Part shown: piece by piece, positions 35,144-45,410 of the stretch
Layout of the letters: every line of letters starts with the position of its first letter
Position numbering within the stretch: the stretch's first letter is position 1
Source: Leptodactylus fallax
Taxonomy: Eukaryota; Chordata; Amphibia; Anura; Leptodactylidae
Assembly (NCBI GenBank): GCA_947044405.1
Contig: CAMRHE010000133.1
Span: 4,730,501 to 4,794,500, forward strand
Direction of reading: 5' to 3'
Length of the DNA stretch: 64,000 bases
Notes under the pieces: model-generated
What the model was told of the DNA's origin: nothing
Database searches by the model: none
What the model saw: the letters and a program-made list of their open reading frames with translations, nothing else
Translations under genes and position numbers: made by a program

Positions 35144-35508
35144 ACTGTACTATGTATGTATTATTTTTTTACCATGAAATTAACTGAAACATTTATATGT
35201 AGAGGTCACTGGGCTCCTGCAGCGAGAATCCTTGGCAGCCTGGAGGGAGATGATATATAGGGATTCCTTATATAATGCAATAACTGTCCCTCCGATATAA
35301 TGTGTCCTTGTGCTTAGTATACAGGCCAGGTGGTGATGCTGATAAATACCGCAATATAGTATTGTAATTCACATGTTGGTTGGCGGAGATGTGGAAAATT
35401 TCATGAATGGCAACTCTAAGCAATGAAATTTGACTTTAATCCAGAGTAATGCAATAGATGTAACAGATTTTCCATGTTGCCTTTTTTGTTTCAGTTCAAG
35501 CATTCTCT

Positions 35509-35543
35509 TTAAAGGGATTGCTTCGTGATGACAACCCCTTTAA
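35509..35543. mobile_element. 27-bp remnant of a TTAA MITE
   Basis: TTAA, then AGGGATTG...CAACCCCT, then TTAA, with only 27 bases between the two TTAA sites. The terminal bases match the ends of neighbouring TTAA MITEs, so this looks like an extreme internal deletion. Confidence 0.6.
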
Positions 35544-36336
35544 GGCTGTGAGGACAGCCATAAATGCACCATACGCTCCTAAGCCTTAGTTTCTTAGATA
35601 AGTGACTCATTCTCCCCCAAATGGTCTTTCACATGTTACTGTTACCCCCCATAAATAGCAGCCCCCGCCCCTCAAGAGTTCCCAGCACACATGACCCCAA
35701 AGAGTCTGCCATCAGTGTGCCCTCTAAGGATGTCACAATGTGCTTACATACTGCCTTTAGGCACTTAATCCATACTTGTCGACTTTCACCGATGGACATC
35801 CACGGAAATTTTTGGCACCCGTGCCCCCTTGTCGTAAACCCCACCGTTTGAGACATGACACATCCCTGTTTTAATGCATGCCATACCCCTTTTGTGATTT
35901 GGGCACACTATATGTACCAGTCACATCCCTTTTTTGTCACATTTGACGTCATGTATATTATGACGAATTGCCCCGCAGATGACAGAGCATTCTGCTGGGA
36001 CCGGGAGATTTGCCCATTCTTTTGGGAGCCTCTGAGACATTTTGGGATTATTGGCAAGCATGAGTTAATCTTTCACCCTGATCCACCCTGTAACGTCCAT
36101 CTTGGGGCACATTTGCACATTGAGGGTCCCAGCTGCCCCAATCTTGCATAACTGCTCGCTGATATAGGATGATACACCTTCACTATTCCTATAATGCTCT
36201 TCCATGGTGTCATCTGCTAATTGATTCTTCCCTACTATCTACAAGGCCAAATATATAGAGCAGGTCCAAGCCATGACTCTTAATAACATGCTCCTCGGTG
36301 ACCCTGATTCAGCCCAGCACTGCGGTCCACACTTAA

Positions 36337-36924
36337 AGGGGATCTCCAGGAATTGGTAAAAAAAAAAAAAAAAAAAGTCTGGGTTCCTACCTTGAGACCA
36401 CGACATCTTCTTAGTACGATAAAAAAGCTCTTTTTGCCTTTAGTGATGTGAATATGAAAAAAAAAAATACCCGCCACTTTTCTTCTCTATGTAAAACCCA
36501 ACCTGGAGGGGTTCCCTGCCGCTGGTTAAGGCTGAGTATCAACATGACAGGATTTTTGAGGCATTGACCATGGCTGTACCAATACCAGAAGATGGTGGAG
36601 GAGGACAACCTTTCTTCTCAGCTGCTCCGTCATCTTCTGACATTAGTTCGGCTGTGGTCACTGCTTCATAAATATGGTCAATATGTTACTCAGTCTGAAC
36701 AGAAACCAACACAGTTAAGCCCCGCCTCCAACTCCACTCCAGGGAACCCCCTACAGGATGGGTTTTACATAGAGTTGAGCCATGGTGGCCATTTTATATA
36801 TTTTTTTTTATATCACTAGTGGCAAAAGAAGCTCCTGCATCTTATTACAGGATACAGGTAGGTTCAGGGTAGGAACCCTGACATTTTTCTTTTTAAAATT
36901 TTGGCTACTTCCATAAGAACCCAT
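36337..36924. mobile_element. TTAA-type foldback MITE, 588 bp
   Basis: Begins after TTAA (36333-36336) with AGGGGATCTCCAGGAATTGG. Its halves are inverted copies: GTCTGGGTTCCTACC pairs with GGTAGGAACCCTGAC, and TCTATGTAAAACCCA with TGGGTTTTACATAGA. It ends ATAAGAACCCAT before TTAA at 36925-36928, shared with the next element. Confidence 0.78.
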
Positions 36925-36928
36925 TTAA

Positions 36929-37435
36929 AAGGGATTGTCCACTTTCACACCAATATTGATAGACAAATGTTATTGTTTGTATAATAAAAAGTTGTACAAT
37001 TTTCCAATATACTTTCTGAATCAATTCCTCACGGTTTTCTAGATCTCTGCTTGTTGTCATTCATTCTGCTTACTGCTAGTGGATAAAAATAACTCCATGG
37101 TCATGTGATATACGGTCCATGGTCATGTGATATACAGCCCATGATCATGTGATAGACAGTCCATGGTCATGTGATATACAGTCCATGGTCATGTGATATA
37201 TGGTCCATGGTCACGTGATATACAGTCCATGGTCATGTGATATATGGTCCATGGTCATGTGATATACAGTCCATGGTCATGTGATATATGGTCCATGGTC
37301 ATGTGATATACAGTCTATGGTCATGTGATATACAGTCCATGGTCATGTGATACACGGTCCATGGTCATGTGATATACAGTCCATGGTCATGTGATATACA
37401 GTCCATTATTATTGGTCTTAAAGTGGACAACCACT
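36929..37435. mobile_element. TTAA-type MITE containing a 22-bp minisatellite
   Basis: AAGGGATTGTCCACTTT at the left pairs with AAAGTGGACAACCACT at the right, flanked by TTAA at 36925-36928 and 37436-37439. The centre (37095-37405) is about fourteen 22-bp units of CCATGGTCATGTGATATACA plus GT. Confidence 0.85.
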
Positions 37436-37558
37436 TTAAGGGGTATTTGACAGAAATTAGATAATTGTAAACAGGATTTTTATAACTCTATCAAATTATT
37501 CCAAATTTCTGACTTGTGTCTCAATTATGCATTAAAGTTCTACCTGATTTTGTTTTAG

Positions 37559-37631
37559 TTCCGGGGGTGACCGGAGTCTTGATGGTGCTCATTTTATTTC
37601 TTATGTCCACGGCTTCAACTGGATCTATAAG
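37559..37631 (+). CDS. NOX4: NOX4 internal exon: TM4
   Basis: Reads VPGVTGVLMVLILFLMSTAS then TGSIR, with the first Val and last Arg codons shared with neighbours. The PG(L/V)TGV start and the hydrophobic helix match NOX4 TM4. The acceptor is TGTTTTAG and the donor GTAAAT. The next intron is only 170 bp. Confidence 0.96.
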
Positions 37632-37801
37632 GTAAATTACACAGACATTCTATACAGGACACAGGTTATTCCTGTATGTTGTTTGTATGTAGGTTTCACC
37701 CTAAATGTAAGTAAAGTAAAAAAGCTAAAATTAAATAAAAATATAAGTGTTCAATCATAAAAAAAATATATATAACAAAAATATTTCCGTCTACTCCACA
37801 G

Positions 37802-37882
37802 GGCGTCTAACTTCGACATCTTCCTACACACACATAACCTGTTCTTTATATTCTATGTGCTGCTTCTGGTCCATGCCTCGGG
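37802..37882 (+). CDS. NOX4: NOX4 internal exon: TM5 with two haem histidines
   Basis: Reads ASNFDIFLHTHNLFFIFYVL then LLVHASG. THN and VHA supply the third and fourth haem-ligating histidines, 13 residues apart as in the NOX family. The usual WYTH is LHTH here, a difference just before the ligand. The acceptor is CTCCACAG and the donor GTAAGT; the last two bases of the exon join the next exon to make Gly. Confidence 0.97.
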
Positions 37883-38330
37883 GTAAGTGTCAGGTCTAAA
37901 TATTTTTAAAATTCTAATATGTTTTAAAGTTTTTTTTTGTTTTTTTAATTTCCATCCAAAATGGGACAGGCTTGGGGAACAGTCTAGATGATGCTTCCTT
38001 CTGTCCATGACCAGGATCCAAGGTCACATTGGCCAACACCTGACATTTGGCAATTTTGTGTGAAAATTTTTAAGATTCCCTAAATGGCCGGCTTTTATCT
38101 GTGAGGATTTTAGCATAAAATTAAAAGAAACATAAAAAAGACTCGGAGGTGTCCATTAACCAGTGATTGTCAGTCTGTTTTAACACAGATTGAACCCTGA
38201 CAAAAATTCTCAAGAAAACTCTTTATAATAAATCATTCCATTGACAGGTCTGAAAAACTTAAACTGTAAATACCACTTTTTTTTTTGCTATTGTGTCGGG
38301 GTGTGTTAGGTGACCATTTTTGTAGTATAC

Positions 38331-39909
38331 TTTATTATTATTATTTATTTATATAGCACCATTAATTCCATGGTGCTGTACATTATTATATTAATTCCAT
38401 GGTGCTGTACATTATTATATTAATTCCATGGTGCTTTACATTATTATATTAATTCCATGGTGCTTTACATTTGAGGACTTACATACGGTACACAGGATAT
38501 ACAAAACAGATAATACTAACAGTGACCAACTGGCACAGTGGGATAGAGGGCCCTGCCCGCAAGGGCTTACAATCTATGAGGGAAGAGGAATAGAGACTGG
38601 AGGTTGAAGACCTTCCTGAATAGGTGAGTCTTCAGGGCTTTCTTGAAGCTTGAGAGTATGGGGGATGCACGGGAGAAGTCTTGGAGACGATTGTGTGAAG
38701 AGCGAATAAGAGCAGAGCGGAGTAGGAGGTCTTTGGAGGATCGGAGGTTACGTGCTGGCATTTAGCGGGAGATATATGGAGGGGACAGATTGTGGATGGC
38801 TTTGTATGTCAGCGTTAGTAATTTGAACTCTATTCGCTGGGCAACGGGTAGTCACTGAAGGGATTGGCAGAGGGGGGCGGCCGATGAAGGTCGGGGGGAG
38901 AGGTGTATTAGGCGAGCAGCACAGTTTAAGGTGGACTGGAGGGGGGCGAGAGTGTTAGCTGGGAGGCCATGGAGAAGGGTGTTACAGTAGTCTAGGCGGG
39001 AGATTATGAGGGCGTGGACTAGCATCTTTGTAGTTTCAGGGGTGAGGAAGGAGCGGATTCGATGGATGTTCTTGAGTTGGAGGCGGCAGGAGGTATTGAG
39101 GGTTTGAATATGTGGCTTGAAGTATAGGTCAGATTCTAAGATTATCCCAAGGCAGCGGGCCTGTGGGACTGGGGTGAGAGTGGTTCCATTAATTTTTATA
39201 GATGGGTCAGGTAGGAGGGTCGTGCGTGGAGGGGTGAAGATTATGAACTCCGTTTTCTCCATGTTGAGTTTGAGAAAGTGGGAGGAGAGAAAAGAGGCTA
39301 CGGCTGCTCTGGACAACAGAGAGGTAATGTCTGGTCCAGAGAGATATATTTGGGTGTCGTCAGCATAGCAATGGTAATGGAAACCATGGGATTCAATGAG
39401 TTGGCCAAGGCCGAGGGTGTAGATGGAGAACAAGAGGGATCCTAGGACAGAGCCTTGGGGGACACCTACAGAAAGAGGGCGTGGCGGGGAGATGGTGTGC
39501 AAGTGGGAGACGCTGAATGTGTGGTTGGTGAGATATGAGGAGATCCAGGAAAGGGCCAGGTCTGAGATGCCAAGGAATGAGAGAGTTTCTAGCAGGAGGG
39601 AATGGTCAACTGTGTCAAAGAGGAGAGGTCGAGGAGGAGGAGGACAGAATAGTGACGTTTGACTTTGGCTGTTAGAAGGTCATTAGTGACCTTGGTTAGG
39701 GAAGTTTCTGTGGAGTGATGGGGTCTAAAGCCTGACTGTAGTCTGTCAAAGAGCACATTGGACGAGAGATAGTAGGACAGTTCGGAGTGGACGTGTTGCT
39801 CCAGAAATTTCAGGCGTATGGGAGCAGGGAGATGGGGCGACAGTTGGCTGGAGAGGATGGGTCCAGGGAGGGTTTCTTAAGTATAGGTGTGACGGTAGCA
39901 TGTTTGAGC
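38331..39909 (-). mobile_element. L2-like LINE, 5'-truncated, antisense to NOX4
   Basis: On the - strand the element ends with GTGCTATATAAATAAATAAT at 38331, a typical L2/CR1-type 3' tail. The 3' UTR has a 29-bp segment (ATTAATTCCATGGTGCTGTA...) repeated four times at 38365-38470. Upstream of it is an RT reading frame. It breaks off at about 39909, where the related copy at 56595-58445 continues. Confidence 0.88.
38852..39502 (-). pseudogene. L2-like reverse transcriptase fragment
   Basis: A 216-residue open stretch of non-LTR reverse transcriptase. It contains [19 protein letters not shown], the catalytic YADD at 39356-39367 in [12 protein letters not shown], and the downstream LNMEKTEF(I)I and [11 protein letters not shown] motifs. 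The upstream part of the domain ([19 protein letters not shown]) is present in another frame at about 39515-39630, so the frame is broken. No endonuclease domain is left. Confidence 0.9.
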
Positions 39910-40009
39910 ATGTATTAACCTAATCTAACTTCCTTTTTATTATAAAACAGGCTGTAATATTCTCCTTAGCAATCCTCTAACTGAGCTGTTACTAAGGAAA
40001 GTCCGTACA

Positions 40010-40435
40010 GTTATATTGTTATTATTAATAATAATAGTAATAACAACAAGAATAATAGCAATAGCTATAATAGTAATAATGACAATGATAGTAGTAATAG
40101 AAATAACAACAATACTAATACTAGCAGTAGTAATAATAATAGTAGTAATAATAATAAAAATGCTAGTACTAGCAGTAGTAATAATAATAATAATAAGTAT
40201 TATTATTATAATACTAATACTAGTAGTAGTAGTAGTAGTAATAATAGTAAAAATAACAATACTAGTACTACTAGTAGTAATAATAATAATAATGACAATA
40301 GTAATAATGTGATGCCAAAACCATCAGTCTGCCTTTATTACTGTAAATATACAGTAGTAATAATAGTAATGATAATAATGATGATAATAGTAATAATAAC
40401 AATACTAGTAATAATAATAATGTGATGCCAAATAT
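40010..40435. repeat. AT-rich trinucleotide microsatellite
   Basis: Interrupted AAT/AGT/ACT trinucleotide tract in two blocks, separated by a short duplicated non-repeat segment (ATGTGATGCCAAA at 40308 and 40421). Open frames rich in Ile/Val are artefacts. Confidence 0.93.
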
Positions 40436-42389
40436 AACTAATTGGCTGCCTTCATTATGTAAGATATAAGATACGTACAATGTATAGATTAGATGTCTAG
40501 AAGACCAGTCATTTATATGATGTAAAGCAGTAGTTTACAGCAGAGGATTACGGCATCCAGCGCAGGTTTCCAGAGGGGACATCTGTTCGGCTATCATCAA
40601 TGAATTTACAATCTTGTGTGCACTGTAGCTTTAAGGGATAATCATTAATAATGAATGACTTAAAGATGTACGAGACACAAAGTCATTTATTAAATGTGGA
40701 GATAAATTAACAAATGGCCGTTTCACACTTAATCTTTTAAGTGTTGGAGGTCTAGCCGCTCATCTCAGCTCACTCGTTGCGATTCGTTGCGTATCTGTGT
40801 GATGAGTAATAGTAGCGTTGCCTAGTAATGCTCAGTAGAGGCAGCCAGCAGGAGCTGTATATACTACAGATTTTCTGTAACATAAAGCAAGATGAGAAAT
40901 TATTATTATTATATTTTTATATAGTTTTTTATTGTTCACATTTTCTGAAAACATTTTGTTTATTTCTGTGTATTTATATAAAATGTTTAAAATGGATTAC
41001 ATTATGTATTACCTAGATAATGTTCAAGGCAAATATCAGGTATTAAAGTTCTCATACACATTCAATAGCTTGTTCGGGCCAACAGCTATTCCTTAGGCTC
41101 ATCCATACACTTGCATGCCGCTGCCAGATACCACTGGTGGTGCCTGTCTCCTGGAGAAACCAAGAATCGGGCATGACCTATCAACATGCCCTATCTTTCT
41201 CCCAGGGGAGAGTTGTGAGGCCCTTTGATGCATAAGATAGTAAGCCACTTCCACTGGAATCAACGGGATCGATGACTTATCTATTATGTGTATGGGGCGT
41301 CTTTGTAGTTGGACCATCGTCTTCAAGTGGGTGATGGAAATCCAATGGTATTTTTCATGGTTTGCCTTCCCTGTAATCTGGATTTGGGACCAAGTCTTGA
41401 GGCAAAGAAGCCTTCATCAATGGTGCACATAGAAGAGCAAAGGTCAGAATGAGCTCCCATTATGGCGCTCAGTTTTTATATGGCCTGGTCTTTGGTTCAC
41501 CCCATCCAGGACCCGTGTACGTTTTGACGTGTGTGTGCATGTGCATGAAGGGGGAGGTGATCAGAAGGAATAGTTGTTGGCCGAGTGGGCATCAGATGTA
41601 TATGGCCACCTTTAGGTCACATGTCTGACAGCAAAGCTGCGCAAAACTGTAGTCTGTTTACAATGACAACCAGTAGAATTTTTGAAGTCTTTGTGTGTCA
41701 TTGGAGACAATTTTGGGGAATTTATCAACCCCTTTATACTAGCTTTCTGGCATCAACGGGTCATAATCCATGACATCTTTGGGGCAAGGCCCTTTCTTGT
41801 TCCAAAGTTGTGCCACATCCCACTTATTGCGCCCTACTCGCCATTTTCTGGTACTGTGGGCGTAGAAGGGTGGAGAGTGGTCCAGAATGGGGACGCCTCA
41901 GCCCGACATATTTGTTGTAACAGAGGCTTAGATCTACTATTGTGGTTACAACTAGACACTGGTGTAAATGTGGGGCATCTTAGGTGAAATGTGGCGCATC
42001 TTTTGCACAAATAGTTTGGCCTAAAATATTTTGACTCGCTAAGCATGTGGGTGTGGATTCTAGGGGAGCAGAAATGCATCATAATGCCCCAAAAATGCGC
42101 CATAATTGTGTTGCAAAATTCCGGTTCAAAGGCAGCCAACTAAAATGCTACTTATTGTATTTTTGCAATAAGAAGGTGCCGATAATTTTTACTCACCTGT
42201 ACACGTTCCTTTCTTGGTTGCCCTCTGCTGCCTCCTCTATTACAATTACGATACAACACTGAAGAATGCCGGCACACTATATACAGCGTCCTGGCGTTCT
42301 TCAGTGTTGGCTACAGAGCACCCTGGAGGCGGCAGCGGAGGACGGCCAGGACTGGAGCGTGGACAGGTGAGTAAAAATTATCAGCTGCT

Positions 42390-42652
42390 ACTCTGTGTGG
42401 AGGTAGGGGGTCATATACTGAGGGTGGGATTTAAAAAAGGGGCCATATACTGTGTGGGGTGTATAAAAGGGGGTCATAATCTGTGTGGGGGCCATAAATA
42501 GGGGGATCATATGCTGTGTGGGGGGTAAAAAAAAGGGGATCATATACTTGGTGGGGGCCATAAAAAGATGTGACACGGCGCCCAATTTAAGCTCAGGTTT
42601 TTTTTTTTACGAATTTTGACACACCAAGCTGAAAAGGTTAGCCATCACTGGA
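42390..42652. mobile_element. hAT-like fragment, right end
   Basis: GAAAAGGTTAGCCATCACTG at 42633-42652 is the complement of a CAGTGATGGCTAACC hAT-type TIR. It is preceded by about seven units of GGGGCCATATACTGTGTGGG-like tandem DNA. I could not fix the left end. Confidence 0.5.
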
Positions 42653-43040
42653 CTAGCCAGTGCGAATCTATACCAGAGTTATCATCCAGCATCAGTCACT
42701 GTGATAAATCTGGTGTAGTATCAGACTACACTATCTATTAGTAAATCTGGGCCAAAGTGCTGGCAACGTTACTCAACTTTCTTTGTAAATTTTACTGTGA
42801 AATGTTTGATAAGCGGGTTAAGGAAAATTACGAAATGACGACAGGAAGATTTTTGTTTTTTAAATGGTAAGGTGAATAGCAAGTTGCTGAGTACACGGAG
42901 AACTTCTCTAAGACATGAAATCCCCAAACACTTCTTCCTTAATCACCAGAGTAACCAGCGATTGAAGGCCTCTTGAATTGAAGTGAATTAGCACTTAATG
43001 CACTGATTCCAGCCCTCATCCATCTTTATTTCTGTTCTAG

Positions 43041-43272
43041 AGGTGTGCTAAAATATCAGACTAATTTAGAAGAACACCCTCCTGGCTGCCTCCAGCGAAA
43101 CAGGACCATGAACTATTACACTCCGCTTACTGAGTCTAATGGAGAGACGTATTTGCCGAATACGGAAAAACTGGCCCAAAGCCACCCAAAAACACATGGA
43201 GAACTTTCAATTAACGATAGTGTACTTAGGATATGCTCCAAAGACCCAACGTTTCATCCCCATTTCCCAGAG
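43041..43272 (+). CDS. NOX4: NOX4 internal exon: long E-loop
   Basis: Encodes the extracellular E-loop that is longer in NOX4 than in other NOX proteins. It starts GVLKYQTNLEEHPPGCLQRN and ends VLRICSKDPTFHPHFPE. The HPPGC His and Cys and the RIC Cys are at the positions of human H222, C226 and C270, reported to shape hydrogen peroxide output. NRT keeps an N-glycosylation sequon. The middle of the loop is highly diverged. 77 codons plus the split Gly codon. The acceptor is GTTCTAG and the donor GTAAGT. Confidence 0.96.
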
Positions 43273-43889
43273 GTAAGTGTATCGGTTCTTCCTCCAAAAA
43301 TCTGATTCAGAAGGCTGTATATGACAACTTTCTGTTGTTTTGACTCTGCCCCGAAATATGATATAGGGTAAAGAAGGATCAGTATATGGAGCTTCAATGT
43401 TTTCAGTCTTTCTTCTCATAGGAGATAAGTCACCAGCGGAAGTTTCTGACAGTGGCTTACTCACTTCTTTCCATTCCGGATTTTGCTGCAGTTTTTTGAG
43501 CCTAAGTCAAGAGTGGCTACAAGAGGAATGGGAAATATAAAGAAAACACAGCAAAATCTGCAACAAAAAAAAACAAACAGCAGAAAACCTCCTTTTTTTG
43601 TTGCAGATTTTGCTGCAGTTTTTTGAGCCAGAACTACGATTGGTTTTAGCAGAAGGTAGAATTATTAGAGCTAGATACAGATACAGTATATACCATTCCT
43701 TCTGTAGCCACTACTAGGTTTGGCTCAAAAATAGCAGCAAAATCTGAAACAAAAAAAGTAGCACTTCCACATCGTGGGGCCTCAGCCTAAGGTTTGGCCA
43801 TGGTGGAAACGCCATGGTTTTTGCAGTTTTACAGTCCCTGCAAAGTGGATGGGATTCAGATACACTAACAGCTCAGTGATACATCGATT

Positions 43890-44556
43890 TAATCATGGAA
43901 CCAGTGGTACGGTCATTTCGTCAAAGTGACCCAGGAGACGTTTTTCAACAGGACAATGCCAGGTTGCATGTAGAGTTGGGCGAACCAACTTGTACTGAGC
44001 CGGGTTCAACCCAAATATTCCAAATAGTTATTTTTTTTAACAAAACCAAACAAATGGAGTTTTGTCTCAGGCAAACTAAAATGGCCACAACATTATACTC
44101 TGCGGTCTCCTCAGAGACCCAAGGGAGGCCCAGGGGAGGTGAAAAAAAAAAAAAAAAAAAAAACCCCTTCATACTCACCTTCCATTACCTTTTTTGGGCC
44201 TTCTCACAGCGTCCGGGTGTCTCCTGTGATATTATGTGCCCGGGGTCACCGCTGGTGGCAAAATCACAGGTCTCAGCAGTGACCCCAGGTGCATAACATC
44301 ACTAGGAGAGCAGGAGAAAACCCAAAAGAGGTAACGGAAGGTGAGTATGCATTTTTATTATGTTTTAAGCCAATTTAAGGTACAGTTTGTACCAAACTTG
44401 TTTGACCCGAAACTAATCTTGGACCCGAATCACCCAAACCCAAAATGAATAATGAGAAGTTCGCCCATCTCTAGTCATATGTTTCTTGTGCTACTGTGAG
44501 CAGCTGCATAGGCTAAATGTGTTACCATGGCCTGCATCATCTCTGGACTTGGAGTC
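43890..44556 (+). mobile_element. Tc1-like transposase relic split by a MITE
   Basis: 43895-43970 translates in part as DPGDVFQQDNARLH, containing the second catalytic Asp of a Tc1-type DDE transposase. After the MITE, 44482-44556 contains LPWPASSLDL, the motif preceding the third catalytic residue. The rest of the element is missing or unrecognisable. Confidence 0.75.
43971..44473. mobile_element. hAT-like MITE inside the Tc1 relic
   Basis: Ends TAGAGTTGGGCGAAC and GTTCGCCCATCTCTA. The 8-bp flanks GTTGCATG (43963-43970) and GTCATATG (44474-44481) match at five positions and differ by three transitions. It is 503 bp with an A20 run at 44141 and no transposase. Same family as the outer element at 1225-5547. 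Confidence 0.85.
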
Positions 44557-44799
44557 TCAGTTAGGAAACTCCATCACAGTATCCGCCTGAAATCGGAGGA
44601 CGAAAAAGTCCTGCATGCACAGCCTTTCCATCCACTGCTTTCAATTTACATACAACGGACACCCAACGGACCCCATTATAGCCAATGGGGTACGTCGGAC
44701 TCCGTATGTGACCACTACTTTGGCGGTCCGTTTATCCCTTGTTCTGTCCTCGGACAGGAACAACAGTCAGCCAAAGCTAGTGTCAACGTAGCATAACAT

Positions 44800-45410
44800 C
44801 AACCTTGCTTCACCTGTCCTGGCCTCCCTCGCAGCATTGGGTGGTCCCTCGGCATCCTCTTGCGGCACCCCACTGAGGCCCAATCACATATGTCAGAGGT
44901 CCACTGGAGTCGGGAAGAGGACGCCGAAGGACCACTGGATGCCGCAAGGGAGCACATGAGAGGTAAGGTGAGTATATCTTGCTTGTTATGCTGCTGCACC
45001 TCCCCTGGGCCTCCACTTATTATATTTTGTACCCAGAGTATAATAATAGCTCATTCGGATCGTCCCAAACAAGTTAGACCCAAAATGAACAAGTGGACAA
45101 ACCTCACAAATATTTGTCGAAACTTATCTTGACTCAATGACTGAGAGTAACCAATCTAAACCAGCCAATGACAGATGTAATCAGTTTCTTAGAGTAACTT
45201 CCCGGAGTACATGATCTTAAACCAGCCCATGACATAAGCTGATCACAGCATGATCATAAATGGTCATTGGTTGGTTTTGACCAGTTACTCTAGGCCATCG
45301 ACATTGCTCAATGACCGAGAGTTACTAGTTGAACCTTTTTGGACTGACTGCCCATTTCAGTAAATCTGACCCAAAACGAATTTCAAGAGATTCACTCATC
45401 TCTACCAAAA
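44800..45410. mobile_element. Rearranged copy of the TAGAGATGGGC MITE family
   Basis: Carries AGGTAAGGTGAGTATA, CACCTCCCCTGGGCCTC and CCCAGAGTATAATAATAGCT in the same order as the right part of the outer MITE at 5333-5547, and reaches a right end ATTCACTCATCTCTA near 45407. A 200-bp block (45125-45330) carrying (A/G)GAGAGTTACTAGTT/AGAGTAACCAAT repeats interrupts it. Confidence 0.55.

Larger units (their letters stand above)
24186..37558 (+). other. NOX4: NOX4 intron (13,373 bp)
   Basis: The largest intron in view. It holds a TIR MITE (24764-24982), a ~355-bp diverged direct duplication (25080-25585), TTAA-type MITEs (25602, 31578, 32634, 33547, 36337, 36929), CACAGTATAATG-type tandem DNA (26215-26540), an L2 3' end, the 35-bp minisatellite, TAGA/TATC microsatellites, and AT-rich DNA. 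No further exon is needed for frame continuity. Confidence 0.85.
37883..43040 (+). other. NOX4: NOX4 intron (5158 bp)
   Basis: Contains an L2-like LINE in antisense (38331-39909), a complex (AATA/TAG)n trinucleotide tract (40010-40430), AT-rich DNA, and a hAT-like right end near 42652. The acceptor is TCTGTTCTAG. Confidence 0.85.

Noticed and set aside
34435..35260. Long Tyr-Leu-Ser-Ile-rich frames up to 145 residues
   Set aside because: Produced by the TATC microsatellite, which lacks stops in these frames.
39117..39662. + strand frames over the L2 element
   Set aside because: They are antisense to the reverse transcriptase frame and carry no domain.
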